Origin: a bacterium
Lineage (GTDB): Bacteria; Actinomycetota; Acidimicrobiia; Acidimicrobiales; Bin134
Reading direction: 5' to 3'
DNA length: 64,000 nucleotides
Assembly (NCBI GenBank): GCA_026705465.1
Contig: JAPPAP010000029.1
Location: forward strand, 34,046 to 98,045
This document shows positions 8,861 to 17,038 of this stretch, one piece after another (positions within the stretch are counted from its first letter, which is position 1; each line of letters opens with the position of its first letter). Both the position numbers and the translations under genes were made by a program. Under the pieces are notes generated by a model. That model did no database searches. It had not been told where the DNA came from and saw nothing but the letters and a program-made list of their open reading frames with translations.

Positions 8861-10420
8861 CTAAGACAACGGCACGGACTGGCCCGCCCGCACGAAGCTG
8901 TCCTCGTAGCACCACATGCCCACCACCGCGCTGATCCCGGCCGCTGCGGCCAGCCAAGACCCCGTATCAGCAGCGAGGCTGACCGCAACCAGCCCAGCGG
9001 GCGCAGCCAGCCCCAGCACGACGCCTCCGACCCAGAATTGCCGGGCGTATCGACCCTTGGTCATGGCCACCACTGCCGCCTCGACATGGGGCGTTCCCCG
9101 CCCCAAGACCTCCGCCCCTACCAGCGCAGCGGTGGCCAGCACTCCCGCTAGCAGCACCCACTGCACGGCGACAGGGTCAGGCCCATCGACCGCTAGTTCC
9201 ATCACCGCGTAGCCGGCTCCGCCTGCGACAACCGCTTGGGCCAACAGTGTGGGCAGCACCAGCGGCGACTGCCACAGATCGCGGCCCTCGCACTGGGCGA
9301 ACAAGAAGGCGGTGTAGCCCGCGGTGGCCAACCCCAGCAGCGCGGCAGGCGCAGCCAGCCCTTGCAGCGCGCCCACCGAGCCGACCACACCGGCGACGAA
9401 CCATGCTGCGCTCACCGCCGCGAACGCCCCGAGCACAGCTCCGCCCTTCACCAACCATGACCGGCGATTGGCCCGGGTGATGAGGTAGTAGAACCGGGTC
9501 GGCTGGCGCAGGTCCCCCACCAAAAGCACGCCGGTGACCGCCAAGAACACTCCCGCGGTCACCGCCGGCGCCACCCCCACAACCGCCTGCTCGCCACCGT
9601 GGCCAAGCAGGACCAACAGCGCGGCCATCATCATCATGCCCGCGGCCACCGCCTTGGTCACCAGATAGCTGGACACTTTGGCCTTCCAGGTCATCTCATG
9701 CGCCGTGGTGTAGGCGGTGCGGGCCTCCACTTCGCCACTGACAGGATCCGCGGTCGGATGCTGGGCAGTGGTGTCGGCCCAGATCATTCCGTCGCTGGCA
9801 ATGGCCGCGCGCAAGGGATCGAGCGATGCCGCTTCGGCCCCCACATAGTGCACTTTGGGCCGCGTGTTCTGCTCTGGCGCTCGCACCGCGGTGTCGCTGC
9901 GGGCGATGAGCTCGGTGGTTTCATCGTCGGGGTCGTCAAGATCGGCCACCTTGATGGCGTGGGTGGGGCATACCACCACGCAGCTCGGCTCCAGGCCCTG
10001 GTCGATGCGGTGGTTGCAGAAATTGCACTTGTTGGCCGTGTTGGTGACCGGGTTGATGTAGATCGCGTCGTAGGGACAAGCGTTCATGCACCCCTTGCAG
10101 CCAATGCAGTTGTCGTCGTCGAAGTCGACAACCCCGTTCGATGCCCGGAACAGCGCATTGGTGGGACAGATGGAGATGCACGGCGCATCGTCGCAGTGGT
10201 TGCAGCGCATCACCGAGAAGTGCCGGTTGACATCGGGGAACGTGCCGGTCTCGATGTACTTCACCCAGGTTCGGTTCACCCCCAAGGGCACGTCGTGCTC
10301 GGCCTTGCAGGCAACCGTGCAGGCGTGGCATCCGATGCAGCTCTCGCTGTCGAGAAGGAACCCGAGTCGGCTCACCCGAGGCCCTCGGCACTCAGCAGGG
10401 GTCTGCCAGTCACTCAACAA
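8861..10420 (-). CDS. soeBC: Fused iron-sulfur and NrfD-like membrane subunit of the SoeABC-type complex
   Basis: One reading frame of up to 519 aa joins two subunits that are usually separate. Residues about 16-190 form a DmsB/SoeB-like ferredoxin with four Cys clusters (CIGCHACTVAC, CNHCDDAPC, CIGCKGCMNAC, CNFCNHRI with a later CVVVC). Residues about 250-519 form an NrfD/DmsC-like membrane part of about eight helices, including the typical LRQPTRFYYLITRANRRSW stretch. It would carry electrons from SoeA to the quinone pool. The longest frame starts at TTG 10420, overlapping the tetR stop; GTG 10375 (VSRLGFLLDSESC) fits family N-termini better. No stop codon separates the two halves. Confidence 0.85.
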   Translation of the reverse strand: MLSDWQTPAECRGPRVSRLGFLLDSESCIGCHACTVACKAEHDVPLGVNRTWVKYIETGTFPDVNRHFSVMRCNHCDDAPCISICPTNALFRASNGVVDFDDDNCIGCKGCMNACPYDAIYINPVTNTANKCNFCNHRIDQGLEPSCVVVCPTHAIKVADLDDPDDETTELIARSDTAVRAPEQNTRPKVHYVGAEAASLDPLRAAIASDGMIWADTTAQHPTADPVSGEVEARTAYTTAHEMTWKAKVSSYLVTKAVAAGMMMMAALLVLLGHGGEQAVVGVAPAVTAGVFLAVTGVLLVGDLRQPTRFYYLITRANRRSWLVKGGAVLGAFAAVSAAWFVAGVVGSVGALQGLAAPAALLGLATAGYTAFLFAQCEGRDLWQSPLVLPTLLAQAVVAGGAGYAVMELAVDGPDPVAVQWVLLAGVLATAALVGAEVLGRGTPHVEAAVVAMTKGRYARQFWVGGVVLGLAAPAGLVAVSLAADTGSWLAAAAGISAVVGMWCYEDSFVRAGQSVPLS

Positions 10421-11033
10421 CCCCTGTGCTCATCTCCGGCTTGCGGGAGAGTCGCTGGATTCCGGCGCACAGCAATTGCACCAGATGATCGAAAGTGTCC
10501 TCGGGATCGTGGGGCAGGGGATGGCCGTCGCCCGACTCAAGATGGCTGAATCCGTGAAAAGCGCTGCGCAGAGCGCGGGCGGCATGCACCAAGTCTTCGT
10601 CGCTGAGGTCGTAGCCCCGCAAGGCCTGGCCCAACACTGCCAGCACCCCTTCGACGGCGGCCTCCAACTCTGCATCCCCGGCACACGGATAGCGATCGGT
10701 GGCGGCGTAGATGCCGGGATGGTCTCGAACCACCTGTCGCCAGGCGTGGCCCAACGCGGCCACCGCATCGTCGCCCGACAGGCCCACAGTGGCGTCGGCC
10801 AGCCGCTGGGCCAATATCTCCCGGCCCCGCAAGCTGAGGCTGCGAAGCAGATCGTCGTAGCCCTCGACATGGCGATACAGGGCCGGCTGGCGCACACCGA
10901 GCACGTCGGCAACCCGAGTGAGGGTCAGACGGTCGAGCCCTTCGGCGTCGGCGACATCGGCCGCGGTGGCGATCACTTTGGCGCTGTCCAGGGGCGGGCG
11001 CTCCGACATCGAGCCGCCCTTGGGCCTCGTCAT
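10410..11033 (-). CDS. TetR family transcriptional regulator
   Basis: This 207-aa protein has an N-terminal TetR DNA-binding domain: VIATAADVADAEGLDRLTLTRVADVLGV, then RQPALYRHVEGYDDLL, which is the recognition-helix pattern. An alpha-helical ligand-binding domain of the WHG-like type follows, with HAWRQVVRDHPGIYAATDR and RALRSAFHGFSHLE. The ATG at 11033 overlaps the pta stop by ATGA, and an in-frame ATG at 11009 is an alternative. Being inside the taurine operon, it is the obvious candidate local regulator, probably a repressor relieved by taurine or sulfoacetaldehyde. The ligand is inferred. Known taurine regulators such as TauR belong to the MocR/GntR family instead. Confidence 0.88.
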   Translation of the reverse strand: MTRPKGGSMSERPPLDSAKVIATAADVADAEGLDRLTLTRVADVLGVRQPALYRHVEGYDDLLRSLSLRGREILAQRLADATVGLSGDDAVAALGHAWRQVVRDHPGIYAATDRYPCAGDAELEAAVEGVLAVLGQALRGYDLSDEDLVHAARALRSAFHGFSHLESGDGHPLPHDPEDTFDHLVQLLCAGIQRLSRKPEMSTGVVE

Positions 11034-11965
11034 GATTCTGCTCCTTCGCATGTCGCCTGACAGGCGGCAATCACAGCCACAGTGGCAATGTCGTCGGCGT
11101 TGCAACCCCGCGACAGGTCGTGAATCACACCAGCAGTTCCTTGCAGCAGTGGACCGTAAGCTCGGGCACCGCCCAGCCGCTGGGTGATCTTGTAGGCGAT
11201 GTTGCCCGAGTCGAGGTCGGGAAAGACGAACACGTTGGCCCGACCGGCGATCTCTGAGCCAGGAGCCTTGGCCGCGGCCACCTGCTGATCCCAAGCCGCA
11301 TCGAACTGCATCTCGCCGTCGATGGCTAGCGATGGCATCCGGTGGCGCACGATCTCAGTGGCCTCTCGGACCCGCTCCACCCGTGAGCCACCGGCGCTGC
11401 CCTTTGTGGAGTACGACAGCATGGCCACTCGAGCCGTCTCGCCCACCAGCTGTTCGTGGGTGGCCGCGGTCGACACTGCGATTGAGGCAAGCTGGCCTGG
11501 GTCGGGCTCGGCCACCACCCCGCAGTCGCCGTAGGTAATGGGCGTCCCGTCGGGGAGCACCAAGAGGAAGCAGCTGCTGATGGTTTCGACACCGGGCGCC
11601 GGACCGATGCAGTACAGGGCCGCCCGCACGACATCGGCCGTCGGCCGACTAGCGCCGCCCACACAGGCATCGGCCTCGCCAGCGGCCACCATGAGGGCAG
11701 CAACATGCAGAGGGTCACCCAGATCGATGCGCTCGCTCCAGGGTGAGGTCTCAGCCTCAGTCTGTAATGCCCGCGAGCAGAAGCTGGCTGGATCGTCCAA
11801 CAAAACAGGGGCAGCCAAGCCTTCACGATCCAGCAACCGGGCCGCGACCTTGGCCCGCTCGTCAGAGCCGTCGGCCAACACCACCCGCATCCGGGACGCG
11901 CGCGCTTGTTCACGCCACAACTCGGTGATGGGTACCCGATCCGCGGTTGGCTCGAGGTTGGTCAA
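11030..11965 (-). CDS. pta: Phosphate acetyltransferase
   Basis: This 311-aa enzyme converts acetyl phosphate made by Xsc, plus CoA, into acetyl-CoA. It is the compact Pta form without a regulatory N-terminal domain. Visible family blocks are RVVLADGSDERA, ADACVGGASRPTADVVRAAL, YGDCGV, SYSTKGSAGGSRVERVREA, DGEMQFDAAW and FVFPDLDSGNIAYKITQRLGG. The likely start is TTG 11965, which overlaps the tauC stop as TTGA. The longer upstream frame is antisense-free shadow inside tauC. A pta beside xsc is the standard arrangement in taurine-degrading bacteria. The 4-bp overlaps on both sides indicate tight translational coupling. Confidence 0.92.
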   Translation of the reverse strand: MTNLEPTADRVPITELWREQARASRMRVVLADGSDERAKVAARLLDREGLAAPVLLDDPASFCSRALQTEAETSPWSERIDLGDPLHVAALMVAAGEADACVGGASRPTADVVRAALYCIGPAPGVETISSCFLLVLPDGTPITYGDCGVVAEPDPGQLASIAVSTAATHEQLVGETARVAMLSYSTKGSAGGSRVERVREATEIVRHRMPSLAIDGEMQFDAAWDQQVAAAKAPGSEIAGRANVFVFPDLDSGNIAYKITQRLGGARAYGPLLQGTAGVIHDLSRGCNADDIATVAVIAACQATCEGAES

Positions 11966-13029
11966 CCTTTGCCCCGCCAGGGGATCAGTCGCTTTTCGGC
12001 CATGCGCATGGCCACGTCCATGGTCACCCCAAGGATGCTGATCAGGATCACCGCCGACAGCATCAAATCGAGCAGGAAGAACTGGCGGGCTTTGAAGATG
12101 GTGAAGCCGAGGCCGGAACTGGCCCCCAGCAATTCGGCCGCCACCAGAGTTCCCCAGCACACGCCGATGGCCACTCGCAGTCCGGTGAAGATCTCCGGCA
12201 GCGCGTTGGGCAGGATCACATGGCGCAGCACTTGGGCTTTGGACGCGCCCAGCGAGTACGCGGCGTGCACCTTGGTGGTGTTGACGGCCAGCACGCCGGA
12301 GCGAGCGGCGATGATCATGATCCAGACCGCCGCGAACAGGAGCAGGTTCACCTTGCCCTCCTCCCCGATGCCGAACCAAACGATGAACAGGGGGATCAGC
12401 GCTAGCGGCGGGATGGGCCGCAGAAGCTCCACAATGGGGTCGAAGATGCCCCGCCAGCGGCTGGAGAGGCCCATGGCCAGGCCGATAGGCACCCCGATGG
12501 CCACCCCCCAGAACAAGCCCTTGGCTAAACGGCTGAAGCTCAGCCACAGGTGCTGCCACAGGGTGAATCCGCTGTAGCCATTGCGGGCGAAGTCCCAGGT
12601 GGCGTCCCACACTTGGCCCGGACTGGGAAGCACCCTCTCGCTGAGCCACTGCGTGTAGGAGCAGGCCGGCAGCCCGGGGAATTCTTCGGGGTAGTCGGCC
12701 GCCCGATCACAGTCGCTCAGCAGGCGGTGCTGGTTATAGGATTCGTTCTCTTCGAGCCCAGCCCGCACGTCGTCGGCGTAGTCGTACCAGGCCTGGGGCA
12801 GCCCCCACACCCGGGTGGAAATGAACCACAGCGCCAGGATCACGATGAGGCTGAAAATGGTCCACCGCAGCGCACCGCTGACCTCGGCAGCGTCGCCAAA
12901 GGTAACCGTCTTGCGGGTGCTCTGGCCGGTCTTGCCTCGGAACAGCCAATTGAATGGCCAGTTCGCAGTGCGGTTCTGCTGTTCGATGTTCTCCTTAACG
13001 GCGTGTCCGCCAGGTCCCTCTACCATCAC
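11962..13029 (-). CDS. tauC: Taurine-type ABC transporter permease
   Basis: This BPD-type inner-membrane permease has up to 355 aa. The core matches SsuC/TauC permeases: PIPPLALIPLFIVWFGIGE, the EAA-like loop AYSLGASKAQVLRHVILPNALP, then GLRVAIGVCWGTLVAAELLG. It is longer than usual TauC (about 275 aa) because of an N-terminal extension with a cytoplasmic stretch, one extra helix (about residues 55-75) and a periplasmic segment of about 60 residues with two Cys. GTG 13029 overlaps the tauB stop; ATG 13026 is equally possible. Substrate specificity is assigned from the operon (tpa, xsc), not from the permease itself. Confidence 0.87.
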   Translation of the reverse strand: MMVEGPGGHAVKENIEQQNRTANWPFNWLFRGKTGQSTRKTVTFGDAAEVSGALRWTIFSLIVILALWFISTRVWGLPQAWYDYADDVRAGLEENESYNQHRLLSDCDRAADYPEEFPGLPACSYTQWLSERVLPSPGQVWDATWDFARNGYSGFTLWQHLWLSFSRLAKGLFWGVAIGVPIGLAMGLSSRWRGIFDPIVELLRPIPPLALIPLFIVWFGIGEEGKVNLLLFAAVWIMIIAARSGVLAVNTTKVHAAYSLGASKAQVLRHVILPNALPEIFTGLRVAIGVCWGTLVAAELLGASSGLGFTIFKARQFFLLDLMLSAVILISILGVTMDVAMRMAEKRLIPWRGKG

Positions 13030-14399
13030 GCACCCCCTCCCGTGCCCATGATCTGCTCTTCCATCTCCCAGATCATCGTGAGGATCTCCTCTCGGTTCTC
13101 GATGAACTCCTGGGACGTCTTCAACTCGCGGGCATCGGCGGTCAATGCCTCCTGGGCGAAGGGAAGGTCGTAGGTCCGCTCAATGCGACCGGGCCGCGGC
13201 GCCATCACAAACAGCTGATCCCCCAAATACAGCGCCTCCTCCACGCTGTGGGTCACCAACACGATGGTCTTGCCTGTTTCATTCCACAGGTTGAGCACCA
13301 GGCTCTGCATCTTCTCCCGGGTGAGTGCGTCAAGGGCCCCCAGGGGCTCGTCCATCAAGATGATCTTGGGATCGTTGGCCAAGCATCGGGCCAAAGCCAC
13401 CCGCTGCTGCATGCCGCCGGAAAGCTCGTACACCGCCTTGTCGCCGAAATCTTGAAGCCCGACAATCTGAAGCAGATCTTGCACAGCCTCGCGCGAGGCA
13501 GGCCGGGAGCGTCCGTTCATGCGAGCGCCGAAACCTACGTTGTCGTTCACGCTGAGCCACTCGAACAGCGCACCCTGCTGGAACACCATGCCCCGGTCTT
13601 GACCAGGGCCAGTGATCGGGTCGCTACCCAGCTTGACATCACCGGAGGTAGGAGCCAAGAAGCCGGCGATGATGTTCAAGAGCGTGGTCTTGCCGCACCC
13701 CGACGGTCCCAGAAGGGTTAGCAGCCGGCCCGGCTCAAGGGTGAACGAGACATCCTTGAGCGCCTCCACGCTGCCCCCATCGGGCAGCTCGTACACCATT
13801 CCGAGTTGTTCCACCACCAAGGGACTCTCGGTTCTGGACTCCTGGGCCACCTCCACCTTGGATGGGTCGAAGTGCACTTCGGGTCGAGCCAATGTGAACC
13901 ACGCCCGGGCGACCACCAGCGCGGCCACGAGCAGCATCATGTAAGGAATGGAGGAGTCCTCACGCTGCATGAAGGCCAAAATCACCGCAATGGTTGCGCT
14001 GGCCGCCAAGGCGAGCCAGATGTACCAGGCCGTGGCGGCTTGCTTCTCCTCGTCGGCGCGCCGGAACAGCAACAAAATGGCCAGGAGCGCAGCGCCGCCC
14101 ACCAGTGAGACCACCGGCTGCCACGGCGACGCGGTGTCGCGGAACGACAGCACCACGCCTCCGATGAGAGCGACACCGGCCATGATCTGGCCGATCAGGA
14201 TGATGCCATCACGGGGCTGGGCGGCCCGATCGGCCCCCTTGAATCGCCGTGACGGCGTCGCCGCAAGATCAATGAGCATCACCAGCACCGCCAATGCAGT
14301 GGCGGCCAGAAGGGCGACCGAGAGCCAATATGCACCACGGGCGATCACATAGGTGAAGCCGTCGTATACGTCGGCTAGACCATCAACAAACGAATCCAT
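13026..14399 (-). CDS. tauB: Taurine-type ABC transporter ATPase with N-terminal five-helix membrane domain
   Basis: The 457 aa consist of two parts. Residues about 24-171 hold five hydrophobic helices, roughly at 24-46, 65-86, 93-112, 124-144 and 151-171. Residues about 193-457 are a complete nitrate/taurine-type ATPase with Walker A GPSGCGKTT, signature LSGGMQQRVALARCLA, Walker B IILMDEPLGALDA and the H-loop VTHSVEEA. Ordinary TauB or SsuB proteins are about 255 aa and have no membrane segments. The membrane part is not a BPD permease domain: no EAA loop is visible, and tauC next door supplies the permease. The domain may anchor the ATPase or sense something. This is inference. Confidence 0.87.
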   Translation of the reverse strand: MDSFVDGLADVYDGFTYVIARGAYWLSVALLAATALAVLVMLIDLAATPSRRFKGADRAAQPRDGIILIGQIMAGVALIGGVVLSFRDTASPWQPVVSLVGGAALLAILLLFRRADEEKQAATAWYIWLALAASATIAVILAFMQREDSSIPYMMLLVAALVVARAWFTLARPEVHFDPSKVEVAQESRTESPLVVEQLGMVYELPDGGSVEALKDVSFTLEPGRLLTLLGPSGCGKTTLLNIIAGFLAPTSGDVKLGSDPITGPGQDRGMVFQQGALFEWLSVNDNVGFGARMNGRSRPASREAVQDLLQIVGLQDFGDKAVYELSGGMQQRVALARCLANDPKIILMDEPLGALDALTREKMQSLVLNLWNETGKTIVLVTHSVEEALYLGDQLFVMAPRPGRIERTYDLPFAQEALTADARELKTSQEFIENREEILTMIWEMEEQIMGTGGGA

Positions 14400-14463
14400 A
14401 ACGTCCGCCCTTGGTTTTGGAACTCAACCCTGAAGGAACTTAGCTGCTTCGCAATGAGCCATC

Positions 14464-14503
14464 AGCGGGAGCGGGCTTGGAGGGGATCAAACCCGCCCCC
14501 GCT
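14464..14503 (-). terminator. Hairpin between tauA and tauB
   Basis: Just after the tauA stop, the arms AGCGGGAGCGGG and CCCGCCCCCGCT pair, with a small bulge, around a loop of about 15 nt. In an operon such a structure typically stops part of the transcription or protects the upstream mRNA, giving more binding protein than ATPase or permease. Confidence 0.5.
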
Positions 14504-14511
14504 GCTCGTGC

Positions 14512-15516
14512 TCAGTCGACGGCTTCGAGGAAGCTCGTATCGACGAAGCTGTCGTAACTGGACAGGGCCGAGGGGATTTCGCCTTGGGCGACGAAGAAGT
14601 CCATCTGGTCCTTCATCACCTGCTGCACGGTTCCTCCGAGCCACGCCTGAGACAACTGCACGTCCTTCTCGGGGAACGAGAAGGCGTCCAACAAGGCGAT
14701 GGTCGGGGCGCGCTCCATGCCCGCCGCTCCAGCGATGGTATCGATGAACGGCTCCCGGTTGGCGTTGTAGGCCCGGTTGGCGTCCTCGGTCACCTGCAAG
14801 AAGCCGGTCACAACTTCGGGATACTGCTCCGCAAATGTGCCGGTAGTGGAGATGATGTCGAACACGCGGATGCCGATGGCCTCCTGCTCGGAGCCGGTCA
14901 TCACCAGGTTGCCGCCGTTGGCGATCATCTGATTCACCGCGCCACCGAACGCGCAGGCCATGGCCACCTCGCCCGAGTCCAGGGCCGCCACCGCAGCGGG
15001 GCCGCCCTCCGACTGGATCAACTCAACCGTGGAGGTGTCCACACCCAGGTGCTCCAGCATCTTCAATAGCTTGAAGTGGGTCACATTGCCCAGCGGCGTG
15101 TAGATGCTCTGGCCAGCCAGCGTCTGCGCCGCGTTGGCCGCGGTGACCCCATAGTCGGGGTGGGCCACGCAGTTGTCAGCATCGGCATAGCTCACCGCCA
15201 CACCAACCAGCAACAGGTCAGAGCCGCTAGTCACGAAGTTGGCGAACGGCGTCAAACCCTGTGAATAGGAGATGTCGATGTCGCCAGCCTCCATGGCCTG
15301 GGCCATATCGCCACCCGACGCGAACGGAATCCAGTTGACCGTCAAACCCAGTTCATCGTCGTAGGTTTTCTCAGCCTGGGCCGCCTGATTGGCCGTCGGC
15401 CACTCCAGGAAGTAGGCCACGTTCAACTCGCCGCTCTCCGGTGCTGCGTCGTCGTCGTTACCGCAAGCAGCAGCAATCAACGCCATTACCATAAGCAGTG
15501 CCAGTAGTCGCTTCAT
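14512..15516 (-). CDS. tauA: Taurine-type ABC transporter substrate-binding lipoprotein
   Basis: This 334-aa protein starts with a lipoprotein signal peptide (MKRLLALLMVMALIAAAC; lipobox Cys about residue 18, then the acidic GNDDD tether). The mature part is an SsuA/TauA-like periplasmic-binding fold: LNVAYFLEWPTANQAAQAEK, DIDISYSQGLTPFANFV, a conserved stretch from DNCVAHP through TLAGQSIYTPLGN, and VELIQSEGGPAAVAALDSGEV. The start ATG is preceded by a strong GGAGGA. It follows tpa by about 35 bp. Sulfonate or taurine specificity comes from gene context; on fold alone it could bind other sulfonates or nitrate-like ligands. Confidence 0.88.
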   Translation of the reverse strand: MKRLLALLMVMALIAAACGNDDDAAPESGELNVAYFLEWPTANQAAQAEKTYDDELGLTVNWIPFASGGDMAQAMEAGDIDISYSQGLTPFANFVTSGSDLLLVGVAVSYADADNCVAHPDYGVTAANAAQTLAGQSIYTPLGNVTHFKLLKMLEHLGVDTSTVELIQSEGGPAAVAALDSGEVAMACAFGGAVNQMIANGGNLVMTGSEQEAIGIRVFDIISTTGTFAEQYPEVVTGFLQVTEDANRAYNANREPFIDTIAGAAGMERAPTIALLDAFSFPEKDVQLSQAWLGGTVQQVMKDQMDFFVAQGEIPSALSSYDSFVDTSFLEAVD

Positions 15517-15550
15517 ATTGGTTCCTCCATCTAGATGGATGTTTCTTGCC

Positions 15551-16924
15551 TCATTTCAAGGCCTTCAGCCAACCGCCTACGCGGTTGAACACTTGGTCGA
15601 CCCGGCTCAGCAGGTCGTCGATCACTTCAGCATCGGCCACCAGCGGTGGTGAGATCATCACCATGGCCGCGCCACGCGAGTCTGGTCGCACCAGCACCCG
15701 CGCCTCTCTCACAAACCGGTCCAGTGCCCCGCCGGGCAGCAGCGCGGCGAACTCGGTCTCGGTCAGATCGATGCCCCGCTCCCGGTCCCGCATCAACTCC
15801 ACTGCGTAGAAGAACCCCGTCCCCCGCACATCCTTGACACAGGCGTGGGCCGCCATCAGATCTCGTAAACCGCCCGACAGGCGGTCCTCATGGCGCAGCA
15901 CTCCGGCCATGACGTTCTCGTCGCGCAACGCCGTCATGTTGGCGGCCGCCACCGCAGTGGACACCGGATGGCCGCCGAACGTGGACCCGTGGACATACAT
16001 GGCCAAAGAGGAATCCCACACCCGTTCTACCAGCGAGCTCTTGACGACAAGGCCACCCAAGGGCACGTAGGCGCTGGTGACACCTTTGGCGAATGTGATC
16101 ATGTCGGGTTCGGCACCGAATCGCTCGCTGCCAAACCAGTGGCCGAGACGGCCGAACGAGTTGATCACCTCATCGGCGCACAGCAGCACTCCGTAGGCAT
16201 CGCAAATGCGGCGGAGTTCCTGCCAGTAACCCTCTGGCGGCACCAGTGCACCGCGGCCGTTTTGCACCGGCTCGGCGATCACCATAGCCACGGTTTCGGG
16301 ACCCTCAGCCACAATCGCCTCTTCGATGGCGGTCACGCAGGGCAGCTCCGCGACCGATTGGCCGGCCTCAAGGCGGCAGTCCAACGTGCTGGGCACGTGT
16401 CGCACGGGCCCGGCCAGCAACGGCTGATACGGGTCTCGCAGGTTGGGAATGCCGGTGAGCATGAGGGCACCGAGCGTGGTGCCGTGGTAGGCCCAGTTCC
16501 GGGCGATCACCTTGTGGCGCTGCTCGTCGCCGTTGGCCAAGTGGTAGCAGCGAGCGAACTTGAGAGCCGACTCCACCGCCTCCGAGCCCGAGTTCACGAA
16601 GAACACCCGATCGAGTTCGCCTGGGGCGACCTGGGCGATCATCGAGGCCGCTTCCACCGAAGATGGGTGAGCAAAACCCCAGTTGGAGTAGAAGGCCAGC
16701 TTGTCCATCTGTTTGGCTGCGGCGGCGGTCAGGTCGCTTCGGCCGTGGCCGAGGTTGGTGCAGAACAAGCCGGCGAGACCGTCGAGATACTGGTTGCCGT
16801 CGGTGTCCCATACGTAGCAGCCCTCGCCACGGTCGATCACCACCAAGCCATCCGCCATCCATGCGTCGCCCCGTGTGAAATGGGGAACGAGGTGGCGTTG
16901 AGCCCGCTCGCGATCGTCAAGCAT
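15551..16924 (-). CDS. tpa: Taurine:pyruvate aminotransferase (class III aminotransferase)
   Basis: This PLP enzyme of about 457 aa is predicted to move the amino group of taurine to pyruvate, giving sulfoacetaldehyde and alanine. Class III motifs are NSGSEAVESALKFAR, WAYHGTTLGA, IAEPVQNGRGALVPP, LLCADEVINSFGRLG and TFAKGVTSAYVPLGG, where the Lys binds PLP. ATG 16924 with the G-rich GGGGTGGGG before it is preferred; an in-frame GTG lies at 16931-16933. It is the first gene of the operon, right behind a recognisable promoter. Other omega-aminotransferases look alike. The taurine assignment relies on xsc, pta and tauABC being in the same operon. No alanine dehydrogenase for recycling pyruvate is seen in the window. 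Confidence 0.85.
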   Translation of the reverse strand: MLDDRERAQRHLVPHFTRGDAWMADGLVVIDRGEGCYVWDTDGNQYLDGLAGLFCTNLGHGRSDLTAAAAKQMDKLAFYSNWGFAHPSSVEAASMIAQVAPGELDRVFFVNSGSEAVESALKFARCYHLANGDEQRHKVIARNWAYHGTTLGALMLTGIPNLRDPYQPLLAGPVRHVPSTLDCRLEAGQSVAELPCVTAIEEAIVAEGPETVAMVIAEPVQNGRGALVPPEGYWQELRRICDAYGVLLCADEVINSFGRLGHWFGSERFGAEPDMITFAKGVTSAYVPLGGLVVKSSLVERVWDSSLAMYVHGSTFGGHPVSTAVAAANMTALRDENVMAGVLRHEDRLSGGLRDLMAAHACVKDVRGTGFFYAVELMRDRERGIDLTETEFAALLPGGALDRFVREARVLVRPDSRGAAMVMISPPLVADAEVIDDLLSRVDQVFNRVGGWLKALK

Positions 16925-16957
16925 CTGCCCCACCCCCCTGGAAGCCCCGGAGCTACG

Positions 16958-16994
16958 TGAGTTAGACGCTATACAAATGAGTTAGACAGTGCAA
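16958..16994 (-). promoter_or_regulatory. Promoter of the taurine operon with a direct-repeat operator
   Basis: On the minus strand, TTGCAC (16994-16989), a 17-nt spacer and TAGCGT (16971-16966) make a good -35/-10 pair ahead of tpa. The 10-mer GTCTAACTCA occurs twice, at 16987-16978 inside the spacer and at 16967-16958 overlapping the -10 end and the expected start site. The period is exactly 20 bp, so both copies lie on the same DNA face. This layout suits a repressor that blocks RNA polymerase. Confidence 0.62.
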
Positions 16995-17038
16995 TAGATC
17001 TGGAAGAACTTCTAATAGTTCCGTTATGAGCTATAGCT

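Noticed and set aside
8861..10420. Formate dehydrogenase or nitrate reductase reading of the Mo-enzyme genes
   Set aside because: No narI/fdnI-type cytochrome, no formate-associated genes and no accessory genes; NrfD-like membrane part and xsc linkage favour sulfite oxidation.
11966..12649. N-terminal extension of the pta frame
   Set aside because: It lies inside tauC in another frame; Pta similarity starts at about 11965.
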